From the NCBI GenBank assembly GCA_023525975.1, contig CM042034.1:23169501-23233500 (forward strand): a DNA stretch of 64,000 nt, given 5' to 3'. The translations under genes were made by a program, and so were the position numbers. The DNA comes from Smallanthus sonchifolius. Its lineage: Eukaryota > Streptophyta > Magnoliopsida > Asterales > Asteraceae. Numbering within the stretch: the first letter of the stretch is position 1; each line of letters opens with the position of its first letter. Below the pieces are notes generated by a model. That model was not told the DNA's origin. It saw only the letters and a program-made list of their open reading frames with translations, and did not search any database. This document shows, one piece after another, positions 11,393-21,383 of the stretch.

Positions 11393-11410
11393 TTGGTATC
11401 AGAGCAATGG
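11393..11410 (+). other. Primer-binding site of inner chromovirus
   Basis: TTGGTATCAGAGCAATGG begins two bases after the LTR end. It is complementary to the 3' end of plant initiator-methionine tRNA, the usual primer of these elements. Confidence 0.9.
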
Positions 11411-11908
11411 TTTGAGGGATTTGGTGTGGTGGCACCAAACTCAAACCGGATGCTCTTGATATGGGGAAAAATGATACGAGAATCCACGAAGGACTTGACT
11501 AAGACTCGGAGCTTGCGGAAATGAAAGGTTAGTAATGATTTGATAAAATGATAATATATATATATGGTGTATGTATATATGTATGATGAATGTTGTTAAG
11601 GTGTTATGTGTGCCGAAACTTGTTTTGTGACCTGTTATATGGAGATGGTAATTACAATTGGGCGTGGCGTATTATTAAACATGTCTGGCCAATATGTTTA
11701 ATAAGACGAAATGTGCAAGGGACTTTATGATAACCATATAACAATGAACATTTGCAAGGATTAGGTGAAGGTGGTTATATATGTATGTATGTATATAGGT
11801 AGATAAATATATACTTAATACATATAATAGTGAATGTGTAATGGATACCTAGGGTATTGAAAGTGAAAGGGTATTAAGGTGTTTGTGGTTCATTTTCTCA
11901 GTTTAGAG
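11411..11908 (+). other. Leader of inner chromovirus
   Basis: About 500 bp of AT-rich untranslated leader between primer site and gag, with short TATATG runs around 11550 and 11780. No frame or further motif is visible. Confidence 0.6.
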
Positions 11909-13477
11909 ATGGCAGAAGATGCAAGTAATGAACCATTGGATCCAAGAATCCAAGATATGATAAAAGAGGAAGTGGCTAAGGCCTTCGAGCAAGCCACAAC
12001 CTTGTTAATGGAAGAAATGAGAGGGGCTATCAAGCTTACCCTCGAAGACGTGTTAAAGGAGAAGGAAAGGGTGCGACAGGGTTGTACCTTAAAAGAGTTT
12101 ATGGTAATTAAGCCCAAGGAATATGACGGGCAAGTGGACCCGATTCTGAGCCACAGGTGGGTTGTGGATATGGAGTCTAATTTTGAGACTACTAAATGTA
12201 AGCCCGAGGATAGGGTGATGTTCAGTGTGCCTTTGTTGACTGGAAGGGCAAAGGAGTGGTTGTTGAATCTCCGCAAGGAGAGGGGTGTTTTGGGTGTGAC
12301 CTCCATGTCTTGGGAGGAGTTTAAGGCGGCTTTTCTGAAGTATCATTGCCCGCAAGCCGCAGTTGATAGAATGACTGAGGAGTTTCTCCTCATGAGACAA
12401 AAGAATGAGTCAATAGATGAATTGGCTGGAGCTTTCTTTGATCGCGCCAAGTTCTGTCCGGACGTGGTGTCGACCGAGAAGGCGAAGATTGACAGATTTT
12501 ATGCTATGTTGACTGTGGAATTCAGAGATAGCATATCTCCATCTTCTTTCACCACACTTGTGGATTGGATAAACAGGTGTCGGGAAAGGGAAGTGGAGTT
12601 GAGGAGGCAAGAAGCTAGAGGAGAGAAGAGGAAAAGGGAAATTGTGGATCAAGTGGTGAGCAAGATAAAGGGCGGGAGCCCTAGTAAGAAGCCTTTTACC
12701 AAGTTCTCTTCTCGAGGATGCAAAGTTTGTGGGAAGGAGCACTATGGGGATTGTAAGAAGGGAACGTCGAATTGTTACAAGTGTGGGAAGCCGGGGCATA
12801 TGGCAAATCAGTGTCCAAGCCAGATTCGTATATGTTATAATTGTTACAAGCCAGGACACCTTAGGGCGGATTGCCCGGATTTGAAGCAAGGTGGAAGCGA
12901 GAGAAAAGTTGAGATACCCAGGCCTAAGGGTAGAGCTTTCCACATATCTGCGGAGGAAGCAAAGAACAACTCGGAGGTGGTGTCAGGTACATTCAAGATT
13001 AACTCATTACCTGCACTAGTTCTATTTGATTCAGGGGCTAGTCGTTCGTTTGTGTCTTTGAAATTTGTTAAGCATTCTTCTTTTGTAAGTAGCAAGTTAG
13101 ATAAACCCTTAGAAATCGAAGCGGCTAATGATAAGAGTTTCCTTGTCTTTGACATTTTTAGAGATTGTAAGTTGAGAGCGGGGGGTGAAACTTTCTTTAT
13201 TGATTTGATTCCTTTGGCTATGGGAGATTTTGATGTTATTGTGGGGATGGATTGGTTGTCAAAGAATAAGGCGAGTATTTTATGTGGACCGAAGGCGATC
13301 CAACTTGTTTCCCCGTCAGGAGAGTCCATCTACATAGAAGGTGATAAAAAGGGTAAAGTAAGGTTGTGCACTTATGTGAAGGCGACCAAGTACATGGCGC
13401 GTGGGTGCAAGGCGTACATGGCTTGTGTCGCGGATGTGAATGAAAGAGTAAAGGAGATTCCGATGTACCGGTCGTGA
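11909..13477 (+). CDS. gag: Gag-protease of inner chromovirus
   Basis: The likely start is the ATG at 11909 (MAEDAS...), ten codons inside the open frame, giving about 522 residues. The retrotransposon gag core (W-rich, around residues 65-190) is followed by a basic region, a short CX2CX3HX3C cluster and two CCHC knuckles (CYKCGKPGHMANQC, CYNCYKPGHLRADC) near residues 288-320 that would bind element RNA. The aspartic protease has its catalytic DSGA near residue 372 and a later GMDWL. The frame ends early because one base appears lost near 13462; pol continues in another frame from 13474. In intact relatives gag and pol form one polyprotein. Confidence 0.9.
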   Translation: MAEDASNEPLDPRIQDMIKEEVAKAFEQATTLLMEEMRGAIKLTLEDVLKEKERVRQGCTLKEFMVIKPKEYDGQVDPILSHRWVVDMESNFETTKCKPEDRVMFSVPLLTGRAKEWLLNLRKERGVLGVTSMSWEEFKAAFLKYHCPQAAVDRMTEEFLLMRQKNESIDELAGAFFDRAKFCPDVVSTEKAKIDRFYAMLTVEFRDSISPSSFTTLVDWINRCREREVELRRQEARGEKRKREIVDQVVSKIKGGSPSKKPFTKFSSRGCKVCGKEHYGDCKKGTSNCYKCGKPGHMANQCPSQIRICYNCYKPGHLRADCPDLKQGGSERKVEIPRPKGRAFHISAEEAKNNSEVVSGTFKINSLPALVLFDSGASRSFVSLKFVKHSSFVSSKLDKPLEIEAANDKSFLVFDIFRDCKLRAGGETFFIDLIPLAMGDFDVIVGMDWLSKNKASILCGPKAIQLVSPSGESIYIEGDKKGKVRLCTYVKATKYMARGCKAYMACVADVNERVKEIPMYRS

Positions 13478-13674
13478 ACCAATTCGTAGATGTGTTTCCT
13501 GACGAGTTACCGGGGATTCCGCCGGATAGGGAGATAGAGTTTGGAATTGATTTGATACCGGGTGCTAAGCCGGTAGCTAAAGCGCCTTATAGATTGGCAC
13601 CGCCGGAAATGAAAGAACTCATGAAGCAATTACAAGAATTTCTTGACAAGGGTTTCATACGCCCAAGTGTTTCA
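13463..13674 (+). pseudogene. pol: Protease-RT linker of inner pol, cut by hAT
   Basis: Codons for NQFVDVFPDELPG...KGFIRPSVSPWG are the conserved lead-in to reverse transcriptase. The frame is shifted from gag by the 1-bp loss near 13462 and is interrupted after the SPWG codons by the hAT element, whose target is the CCTTGGGG at 13675-13682. After that point the frame reads into transposon ends and is meaningless. Confidence 0.85.
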
Positions 13675-13689
13675 CCTTGGGGTAGTGGT

Positions 13690-13890
13690 GCACAAAAAAA
13701 CCGGTTTTTTTTTAACCCGGTTCAAACCGGCAAACCGGTTTGGGTTAAACCGGTTTGGACCAAACCGGTTCGGGTTGCCCAAAAACCGCCGGTTTCAAAC
13801 CGGTTTGAGGATTTCTGAAAAAAAATCGGGTTGGGACCGGTTTTGGCTAAACCGGGTTAGGAAACCGGTTTTCAAACCGGTTTGAACCGT
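13690..13890. repeat. Left subterminal AACCGG repeats of hAT element
   Basis: Roughly a dozen AACCGG/CCGGTT words, several as the full palindrome AAACCGGTTT, between the left inverted repeat and the promoter. Subterminal repeats of this kind bind transposase in known hAT elements; that they do so here is inference. Confidence 0.85.
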
Positions 13891-13958
13891 TGGGCGAGTT
13901 CTAGCCGTTGGGGTCGATTTTGGCCGTTTTTTTGGAGTTTTTTGGACCCATAAAACAC

Positions 13959-13966
13959 TATAAATA
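13959..13966 (+). promoter_or_regulatory. TATA box of hAT transposase gene
   Basis: TATAAATA 113 bp before the transposase ATG, followed by a CT-rich leader (TCTCTAAACTCTCT) as in many plant 5' UTRs. Confidence 0.7.
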
Positions 13967-14078
13967 GGTGGGGGTGTTTAGGGTTGATCACACTTCTCTT
14001 TACACTCTCTAATCTCTAAAACCGCTCTTTAACCGCTCAAAAACGCTCTCTAAACTCTCTCTAAACTCAAAAAAAAAC

Positions 14079-16160
14079 ATGGAAAGTTTTGGTGTTAGTG
14101 GTTCCTCAAACGAAGTTACCGTTGTGCAAATTCTAGCAACAACGAGAAATCCGGCAATCTGGTGCAATTACGATTTATGTTTGTTGTCAAACGGAAAGGA
14201 ACGTGCTCGTTGCAAGTTGTGTGGTGCGTTTTTGGGGAAAGATTCAAACACTACTTTGAAAACGCATATGGAAAAATCTTGCCCGTTATTGAAGGGAATT
14301 CCAAGTGAAGGTCAAGCCTCGATGACAAGCGAAGGAGGAATTTGGAACTTTGATCCAAATATTGTTCGAGATCGAATGGCGAGGTTAGTGATTCAAGAAG
14401 GATTGCCGTTCAACCACTTTGACAATCCGCGCTTGACAAAGATGATTCAAGAGACACTCCAACCTCGTTATCACCAAGTAAGTCGCACAACCCTTAGACG
14501 AGATTGTATAAAAATGTGGAAAAAAGCAAAAAAAGAATTAATTTTAGGTTTTGAAAATTTGCAAACCGGTGTAAACTTAACCACCGATGTTTGGTCGGCT
14601 CCACATGGTATACCCGATTCGTACCTTTGCGTTACCGCGCATTGGGTTGATCCCAATACGTGGCAAATGATGAAGCGTACAATCGCTTTTGACTTGTTTG
14701 AATATCCACACACCGGCGAAAATTTATTTTATATATTGGATGGTGTTATTAACGAATTTAAATTACAAAATAAACTTTTTTCAATGTCTTTTGATAATGC
14801 ATCTAATAATACAAATGCGGTTCAAAAACTAAAAATTAAATATAAACCCGTTTGCAACGGCGTTTTTTTCCATAGTCGATGTGTCGCACACATCATTAAC
14901 TTGGCGGTGCAAGCCGGGCTTGCAATTGAAGAGGTTTCAAACTTAACATATAGTTTTCGACAAATGCTTAAAGATATTTTTAGTAACAGAAAAAGATACC
15001 ATGATTATATTAAATTTTGCCGTGATACGAATAATCTTTGCTTAGGCCCGAATTGGGACGTCAAGACAAGATGGAACTTGACTTATATTATGTTTTATAG
15101 CGCTTTACGACAAAGAGAAACTTTAGAAATATTTCATGATATGCTTTCCTCAAAACCTCGTCGTAAAATTCAAAACTTTCCGTCTACAAATTGGAACATT
15201 TTAAAAGACGTAACCGAATTGCTTGAAGTTTTCAAAACCGCCACAACTTTTTTATCCGGTGTTTATTATCCCACAAGTCCATTAACACTAAAACAAATAT
15301 ATTTAATGGCTAACAAGTTGTCTGAGCTTGAAAATAAAAGCGATCTTTTTACAAAAATGATAGAACCGATGAAAGAAAAATTAGTGAAATATTTTAAAGA
15401 AATCCCTCCCGTTATAACTTGCGCCGCCGCGTTAAACCCTACCATAAATGTTTACGGGGTTGAAACCTTGATTGATAGAATTACTTACGCTTTGAATTTG
15501 GATAGCGAAGACATCCATTTTGCACAAGGCACAAAAACATATTTTAACAAATGTTTACAAGATTTATTTGATGTTTATTTACATAAATATGGTACAACTC
15601 CGACTCCACATGATACAATGGATACATCATCAAGTGGTAGCTCGAGAGATGTTAACTTGAATTTATATAACGAAATGTTAAATGAATTTAGTAAACGTGC
15701 TCGAGGTACCACCCCGAGTAGCGAACTCGGAAGGTATGTTGGCACAAACTTTTTAGCGTTTATGCCTCCTACCGTTTTTGAGGAGTTTGATATTTTGGCA
15801 TGGTGGAAACAAAACGAAGCTTCGTTTCCGATTCTTTCTGCCATGGCCCGTGATGTACTAACCGTCCAAGCTTCCACGGTAGCTTCGGAATCTGCGTTTT
15901 CTTTTAGTGGCAGGGTATTATCGATACGAAGGACTAGACTCACACCCCTAGCGATGGAAATGTGCATTTGTTTGAAGGACCATTTGGATGCGATGGATAG
16001 GATACAAGACCAAACTTCTCTCGAAGATGAAATTCAAGCCGAAGAAGTCATACACAACAACGAGGTTGATCTTGGAATATCCGAACCAGTCACGGATGAA
16101 GAACTAGCCGAAGATGCAAGGCTACGAAGCTCTAGTTCCGAAGACAACGCACAAGAATAA
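14079..16160 (+). CDS. hAT transposase, BED zinc finger type
   Basis: 693 residues in one uninterrupted frame. A BED-type zinc finger sits near residues 25-70 (CKLCG...HMEKSC). The RNase H-like catalytic core follows, with TTDVWSA near 168 and SFDNASNNT near 237 supplying the acidic residues, and CVAHIINLAV near 268. The C-terminal hAT dimerisation domain covers about 575-650 and includes the strongly conserved ASESAFSFSGRV. Length and order match RICESLEEPER/ZBED-like plant transposases. It would act in the nucleus on the element's own ends. No stop or frameshift is seen, so it may be functional. Domesticated hAT proteins look similar, but the flanking inverted repeats and target duplication make this a transposon gene. 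Confidence 0.95.
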   Translation: MESFGVSGSSNEVTVVQILATTRNPAIWCNYDLCLLSNGKERARCKLCGAFLGKDSNTTLKTHMEKSCPLLKGIPSEGQASMTSEGGIWNFDPNIVRDRMARLVIQEGLPFNHFDNPRLTKMIQETLQPRYHQVSRTTLRRDCIKMWKKAKKELILGFENLQTGVNLTTDVWSAPHGIPDSYLCVTAHWVDPNTWQMMKRTIAFDLFEYPHTGENLFYILDGVINEFKLQNKLFSMSFDNASNNTNAVQKLKIKYKPVCNGVFFHSRCVAHIINLAVQAGLAIEEVSNLTYSFRQMLKDIFSNRKRYHDYIKFCRDTNNLCLGPNWDVKTRWNLTYIMFYSALRQRETLEIFHDMLSSKPRRKIQNFPSTNWNILKDVTELLEVFKTATTFLSGVYYPTSPLTLKQIYLMANKLSELENKSDLFTKMIEPMKEKLVKYFKEIPPVITCAAALNPTINVYGVETLIDRITYALNLDSEDIHFAQGTKTYFNKCLQDLFDVYLHKYGTTPTPHDTMDTSSSGSSRDVNLNLYNEMLNEFSKRARGTTPSSELGRYVGTNFLAFMPPTVFEEFDILAWWKQNEASFPILSAMARDVLTVQASTVASESAFSFSGRVLSIRRTRLTPLAMEMCICLKDHLDAMDRIQDQTSLEDEIQAEEVIHNNEVDLGISEPVTDEELAEDARLRSSSSEDNAQE

Positions 16161-16376
16161 TCAATCAATATTCCAAAAAATAAAACGTTGAACTTAATGT
16201 TTTATATTTGTTATACTTTTTGTAATGTTTTACAATTTTATCTTGTTATGTTTTTTAATTTCCGAACTATCCAAATATTAATAAACGTTGAACTTTATGT
16301 TTTAATTTTGTTATATTTTATTTTGGATTTTATATTAAAAACATAAAATTTATTTGATTTTTTTTTTTTAATAAAA
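16161..16376 (+). other. 3' region of hAT gene
   Basis: AT-rich sequence with near-duplicate ACGTTGAACTT(A)ATGTTTTA stretches around 16187 and 16284 and several AATAAA-like words suited to polyadenylation. Confidence 0.4.
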
Positions 16377-16560
16377 ACCGGTTTAAACCGGTTTAAGGGG
16401 CAAACCGGTTTAAAACCTACCCGAACCGGTTTGATCGGTTTACATATTTCCCTCTCTGAAACCGGTTTAACCCGAACCGGTTTGGGTCCAAACCGGTTTT
16501 GACTTTTCGTTGACCAAACCGGTTCGGGTCGGTTTGAACCGGTTTGGGTTAAAAAACCGA
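16377..16560. repeat. Right subterminal AACCGG repeats of hAT element
   Basis: Mirror of the left cluster: about twelve AACCGG/CCGGTT words, including AAACCGGTTT palindromes, in less than 200 bp next to the right inverted repeat. Confidence 0.85.
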
Positions 16561-16582
16561 TTTGTGCACCTCTACCTTGGGG

Positions 16583-19184
16583 TGCGCCCGTTCTCTTCGT
16601 CAAAAAGAAGGATGGGAGCATGAGGATGTGTATGGATTACCGGGAGTTGAACAAGTTGACCGTGAAGAATAGGTACCCATTGCCTAGGATTGACGATCTT
16701 TTCGATCAATTGCAAGGGGCGTCATGGTTTTCTAAGATTGACTTGAAGTCCGGGTATCATCAGTTGAAAGTGAAGGAAGAGGATGTTCATAAAACAGCTT
16801 TTCGCACTCGTTACGGTCACTATGAGTTTACGGTTATGCCTTTCGGTTTGACCAACGCACCTGCGGTTTTCATGGATCTCATGAACCGGGTGTGTAGACC
16901 GTTCCTTGATCGTTCGGTCATTGTGTTTATTGACGATCTTCTCATCTATTCAAGGAGCGAGGGTGATCACGCTTGTCATTTGCGTGAGATTCTTGAAGTC
17001 TTGCAAAAGGAGAAGCTTTATGCTAAATTCTCCAAGTGCGCATTTTGGATGCGCGAGATCCAATTCTTGGGTCATGTGATTAATGAAAGAGGAATTACCG
17101 TTGACCCATCCAAGGTTATGGCGGTTAAAGAATGGTCATCACCGAAGACGCCTTCGGAGATTAGAAGTTTCTTGGGGTTAGCGGGTTATTATCGGAGGTT
17201 CATCGAAAACTTCTCTCGGATTGCTTTGCCGATGACGAAGTTGACTCGTAAGGAGACAAAGTTTGTTTGGAGTCCCGAGCAAGAATCTGCCTTTCAACTC
17301 TTGAAAGAAAAGTTGACTAAGGCGCCTGTTTTATCCTTGCCGGACGGGACCGAGGATTTTGTTGTTTATTCGGATGCCTCGCATTCGGGGTTGGGGTGTG
17401 TTTTGATGCAAAGGGGGAAAGTGATTGCCTATGCATCTAGGCAATTAAAGACTCACGAGGTGAATTACCCAACCCATGATTTAGAGCTTGCAGCTGTGGT
17501 TTTCGCGTTCAAGATTTGGAGGCATTATTTGTATGGTGCTAAGTGTACGATCTACACGGATCAGAAAAGTCTCAAATATTTCTTTGACCAAAAGGACCTC
17601 AATATGAGGCAAAGACGGTGGCTTGAATTGGTTAAGGATTATGATTGTGAGATACTTTATCATCCGGGTAAAGCGAATGTTGTGGCGGATGCGCTTAGTA
17701 GAAAGTCAAGTCATTCACCTATCAAGGTGAAGTCATTCAAGATGACAATTTCATCATCTCTTATTGATGAAATCCGGGAGGCTCAAGTGTTAGCACTTGG
17801 TGGTGACTTGAAGAAAGAGCGGATGGTTGCTTATGTTGATAAGCTTGATGAAAATAGCATGGGTTTGAAGACATGCTTTGACAGAATTTGGATACCTAGG
17901 TTGTCAAGTGTCTTGACAACTATTCTTGACGAGGCGCATAAATCCAAATATTCTATCCATCCGGGGGCCACGAAGATGTTTTATGATTTGAGGTGTCATT
18001 TTTGGTGGCCGGGTATGAGGCGTGATATTGTTAAGTATGTGGAGAAGTGTCTCACATGCTTAAGGGTTAAGGCGGAGCATCAAAAGCCGTATGGAAAGCT
18101 TCAACCGCTTGAAATACCGCTTTGGAAATGGGAAAATATAACCATGGATTTGATCACTAAACTACCAAAAACTCGAAAGGGTTATGATGCGATATGGGTA
18201 GTAGTGGATCGGTTGACGAAGAGTGCACATTTCCTTCCTATAAAGGAAACATATTCTTCAGATAGATTGGCGGAAATGTATGTGAAGGAAATTGTGTCAC
18301 GTCATGGTGTGCCAGTGTCGATTATATCGGATCGTGATACGAGATTCACTTCTCGTTTTTGGAAGAAATTCCATGAGGATATGGGGACAAGGTTGAACCT
18401 CAGCACCGCTTATCATCCACAAACGGATGGGCAAAGCGAGCGTACGATTCAAACGCTCGAGGATATGTTGCGAGCGTGTGCCTTGGATTTTGGAGGTAGT
18501 TGGGACGACCATTTACCGTTGGCGGAATTCTCTTACAACAATAGTTACCATTCTAGTATTGGTATGCCGCCTTTTGAGGCATTGTATGGGAGAAAGTGTC
18601 GAACACCCGTGTGTTGGGGTGAGATTGGTCAACGGGAGCTTGGTAGTGTCGAAGTGGTCAAGGAAACTAATGATAGTATTGACCAAATTAGAGCACGCTT
18701 GAAGGCGGCTCAAGATCGCCAAAAATCTTATGCGGATAATAGGAAGCGGGCGATTGAGTTTCAAGTGGGAGACTTTGTGCTTTTGAAAGTCTCTCCTTGG
18801 AAAGGGGTGATACGGTTTAGGAAACGGGGGAAGTTAAGTCCTCGTTTCATCGGGCCGTTTAAGGTGATAGCAAAGGTGGGTACGGTAGCTTATCGTTTGG
18901 AGCTACCGGAGGGACTAAGTAGACTTCATAACACATTTCATGTGTCTCATTTGCGGAAGTGTTTGGCGGATGAATCTACTTTTGTCCCTTTGGACGATAT
19001 CGAATTGGATGAAAAGTTGAATTATGTTGAGGAACCGGTGGCAATCTTGGATAGAAAAGTGAAGCGTTTGCGCAATAAAGAGATTAGCCAAGTTTTGGTG
19101 AGGTGGAAACATAGAAAGGGAGCGGAAATGACTTGGGAAACAGAGGAAGAAATGCTTAAACATTATCCGAACCTTTTTATGTGA
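16583..19184 (+). CDS. pol: Pol (RT-RNase H-integrase-chromodomain) of inner chromovirus
   Basis: This is the part of pol to the right of the hAT insertion, open to its natural stop. RT has YRELNKL and the active-site FIDD (near 16927). RNase H has YSDAS and TDQKSL. Integrase has the HHCC zinc motif (HPG...CLTC), catalytic D in MDLITKLP, D in SDRDTRF and E in QSERTIQTLE. The C-terminal chromodomain (about 19030-19180, VRWKHRKG...MTWE) places it in the chromovirus branch, Tekay/Del type, which targets chromatin. All catalytic residues I can check are present, so apart from the upstream frameshift and the transposon it looks recently active. Confidence 0.93.
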
Positions 19185-19212
19185 AGTCGGGTTTCGGGGA
19201 CGAAACCCAAAT

Positions 19213-19226
19213 AAGGGGAGGTGATT
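19213..19226 (+). other. Polypurine tract of inner chromovirus
   Basis: AAGGGGAGGTGATT lies directly before the right LTR and would prime plus-strand DNA synthesis. Confidence 0.8.
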
Positions 19227-21378
19227 TGTAACGAACCAAAATCCGGGTTTCGTTTTCAAATAAATAAATATTTCTAATTAATATTATGGTGAAAATAATA
19301 TTTTAGAAATAAGTTGAAACAAGCGGGTTTCAAGTTATTAACGGGTTATACTAGTTTTTAACTAGTTATGAAAAGATATGGGTGAATTGGAAGTGGAAGG
19401 ACCTAAAGTGTAAATTGGTAAAAATCTGCCATATTTGACATTAGAAGTCAAAATTGGGTTTATTTGGTTGTTTGGTCGTTCAAGAGAAAAGGGAGAAAAG
19501 GAGAATTCAAAATTGGAAGCTAAATCGTGCGTTTGAGGCTTGATTCGTGAAGGTTTTGGCTCACACAATACCTTCCTAACATCAAGTGAGTGATTATCTT
19601 CCTTTTTAATTCACCTTTGATGTGTTCTTGTTGGGTTTTGTTAAAAACCCGAAATTGTGGTTGCATGTGGTAAAATGGTGTTAGATTATTAATAATCTAG
19701 CTAAACTAAAGGTGTAGGAAGGTGATAAACATCCTAGAACCCTTTTATTTTGATTATGAGAAGTTAGGGTTCATATGGTGAAAATTGGGGGTGTTTGGAT
19801 CATAATACTCAAATGGTGAATTAATGAAGATTAAGTGTTTTTAAGGTGTTAGACACTTGAACAAACACCAAATTAACTTAATAATAATTTTGAAAGAAGA
19901 ATTAGTGTTAAGATTAAGTTAATGAAACTCAAGTAGGTGAGTTTGTGGTGAAAGAGGGTGTTTGGTTATGAGGATAACCCAAACGGGTCAATTTGGGTTG
20001 GAATTGGGAAATTGAGTTGTGAACTCAATTGTAATGAAATTTTGGTATATGTTAGATTACTAAACTAGGCGAATGTGTTTAGGTAATCAAATTGCAAAGC
20101 TTGAAAGCGGTGCGGGATCTTCTAACCCGTAAGGTAAGTGCCTATGCACTTACTTAGTATTGATGATAAATGGTGAATTTTGTGAATTATGTGTTATGTG
20201 ATTGTGTACATACTTGTGATATGATAAATTGTGAATGATTTAGTATGTACAATGAATGAATATAGTTATAGTGTTAAGCTATAATGGAAATGGATCATGT
20301 GTTGATCATAAATGAAACGGGGATAAGTGAGTTTTATGCAAGGTTGTATGTATAATATGAAAAGTTGCATAATTTGTTATGTGGTATGAATGAGCATGGA
20401 ATTGTATACATAATTGAAGGAATGTAGTTATAGTATTTATACTATAATGGATATGTTGATATGGAGTTATGGTCTATAAACCATAATGGATAGAATGGAT
20501 ATGGAGTTATGGTCTATGAACCATAATGGATAGAACGGATATGGAGTTATGGTCTAAGTACCATAATGGATAGATTAGTTATGGAGTTATAATCTCGTAT
20601 CCTTTGGGATATGAAGTTGTGGCCTACGTGCCATAATGGAAATGGAAAAGTGATAATGAAATGATGAAAGTAACTTGTAGGTGATATACAAGTGTATGAA
20701 ATCCTTAATTGACCAAATGGGTGTTAACGGGTCAAATGGGTGTTAACGAGTCAAATGGGTGAAAGGTGTGAAAACAAGTTGTAATTACTTGTTTGTTATG
20801 TTTAACACATTACAATGGTAATATGTTGACGAAATGCTAATGTATGGAACTATAAATGACCAAATAGAGGCAAACGGGTCAAATGGGTGAAAAGGATGAA
20901 AACAAGTTGTAAATACTTGTTGGTTGTGTTTATCTCATTACTAATGGTTATAAGTTTATGTGGTTATGCAGGGAAAGCTCCGAAATAGGTCAAGGTCAAC
21001 GTCCAAGCTTGGAGGGTTCTCGTATGCATTATTGGTATTTTGAGGATTTTCGTAAAATTCTTGTAAAGTGGTGTAATTTGGCACAAAAGTTATGTTTTGA
21101 TGTAATCATATGTTGTCATGATGTTTTTGGTCAAAAATCTAAGTGTTGGTAAAGTTTTGATGATAAGCAAAATGAAAAGGTTGGAAAAATGGTTAAGTGT
21201 GAAAGCTGCTGAAAAGCTGGAAACATTCTGAGAGAAAGGGTCCCTCGCAGGCCGCGAGAGTCCATGAAGGATTCTCTCGCGGTACGCGAGAGGGTAAAAA
21301 TAAAAAAAAATAAAAAAATTTTCCTGGGTTAAGACTTCCGCGCGTTAAAGTTTTGTTTTTAAAAAGTGGTGTGTTTCA
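19227..21378 (+). repeat. 3' LTR of inner chromovirus
   Basis: 2152 bp, matching 9256-11390 with about eight substitutions, a 6-bp insertion (AGGTCA duplicated near 20993) and an A-run difference near 21300. The ~40-bp dyad units and GC palindromes are retained. Confidence 0.97.
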
Positions 21379-21383
21379 CACGC

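Larger units (their letters stand above)
13683..16574 (+). mobile_element. Autonomous-looking hAT transposon
   Basis: 2892 bp with terminal inverted repeats TAGTGGTGCACAAA and TAGAGGTGCACAAA (one mismatch), flanked by the 8-bp duplication CCTTGGGG (13675-13682, 16575-16582). An 8-bp duplication and these ends are hallmarks of hAT elements. Both subterminal regions are packed with AAACCGGTTT words in both orientations. A TATAAATA lies at 13959-13966 and a single-exon transposase gene at 14079-16160. Removing element plus one duplication restores the RT frame of the host retrotransposon. Confidence 0.97.
9256..21378 (+). mobile_element. Inner Ty3/gypsy chromovirus (Tekay/Del type)
   Basis: LTRs 9256-11390 and 19227-21378 begin TGTAACGAACC and end GTGTTTCA. 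CACGC flanks the element at 9251-9255 and 21379-21383. A Met-tRNA primer site follows the left LTR and a polypurine tract (AAGGGGAGGTGATT) precedes the right one. Gag, protease, RT, RNase H, integrase and chromodomain are all present. By eye the LTRs differ by about eight substitutions plus small indels (below 0.5%), so the insertion is young. Two lesions are visible: a 1-bp loss near 13462 and the hAT insertion at 13683-16574. Confidence 0.97.
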
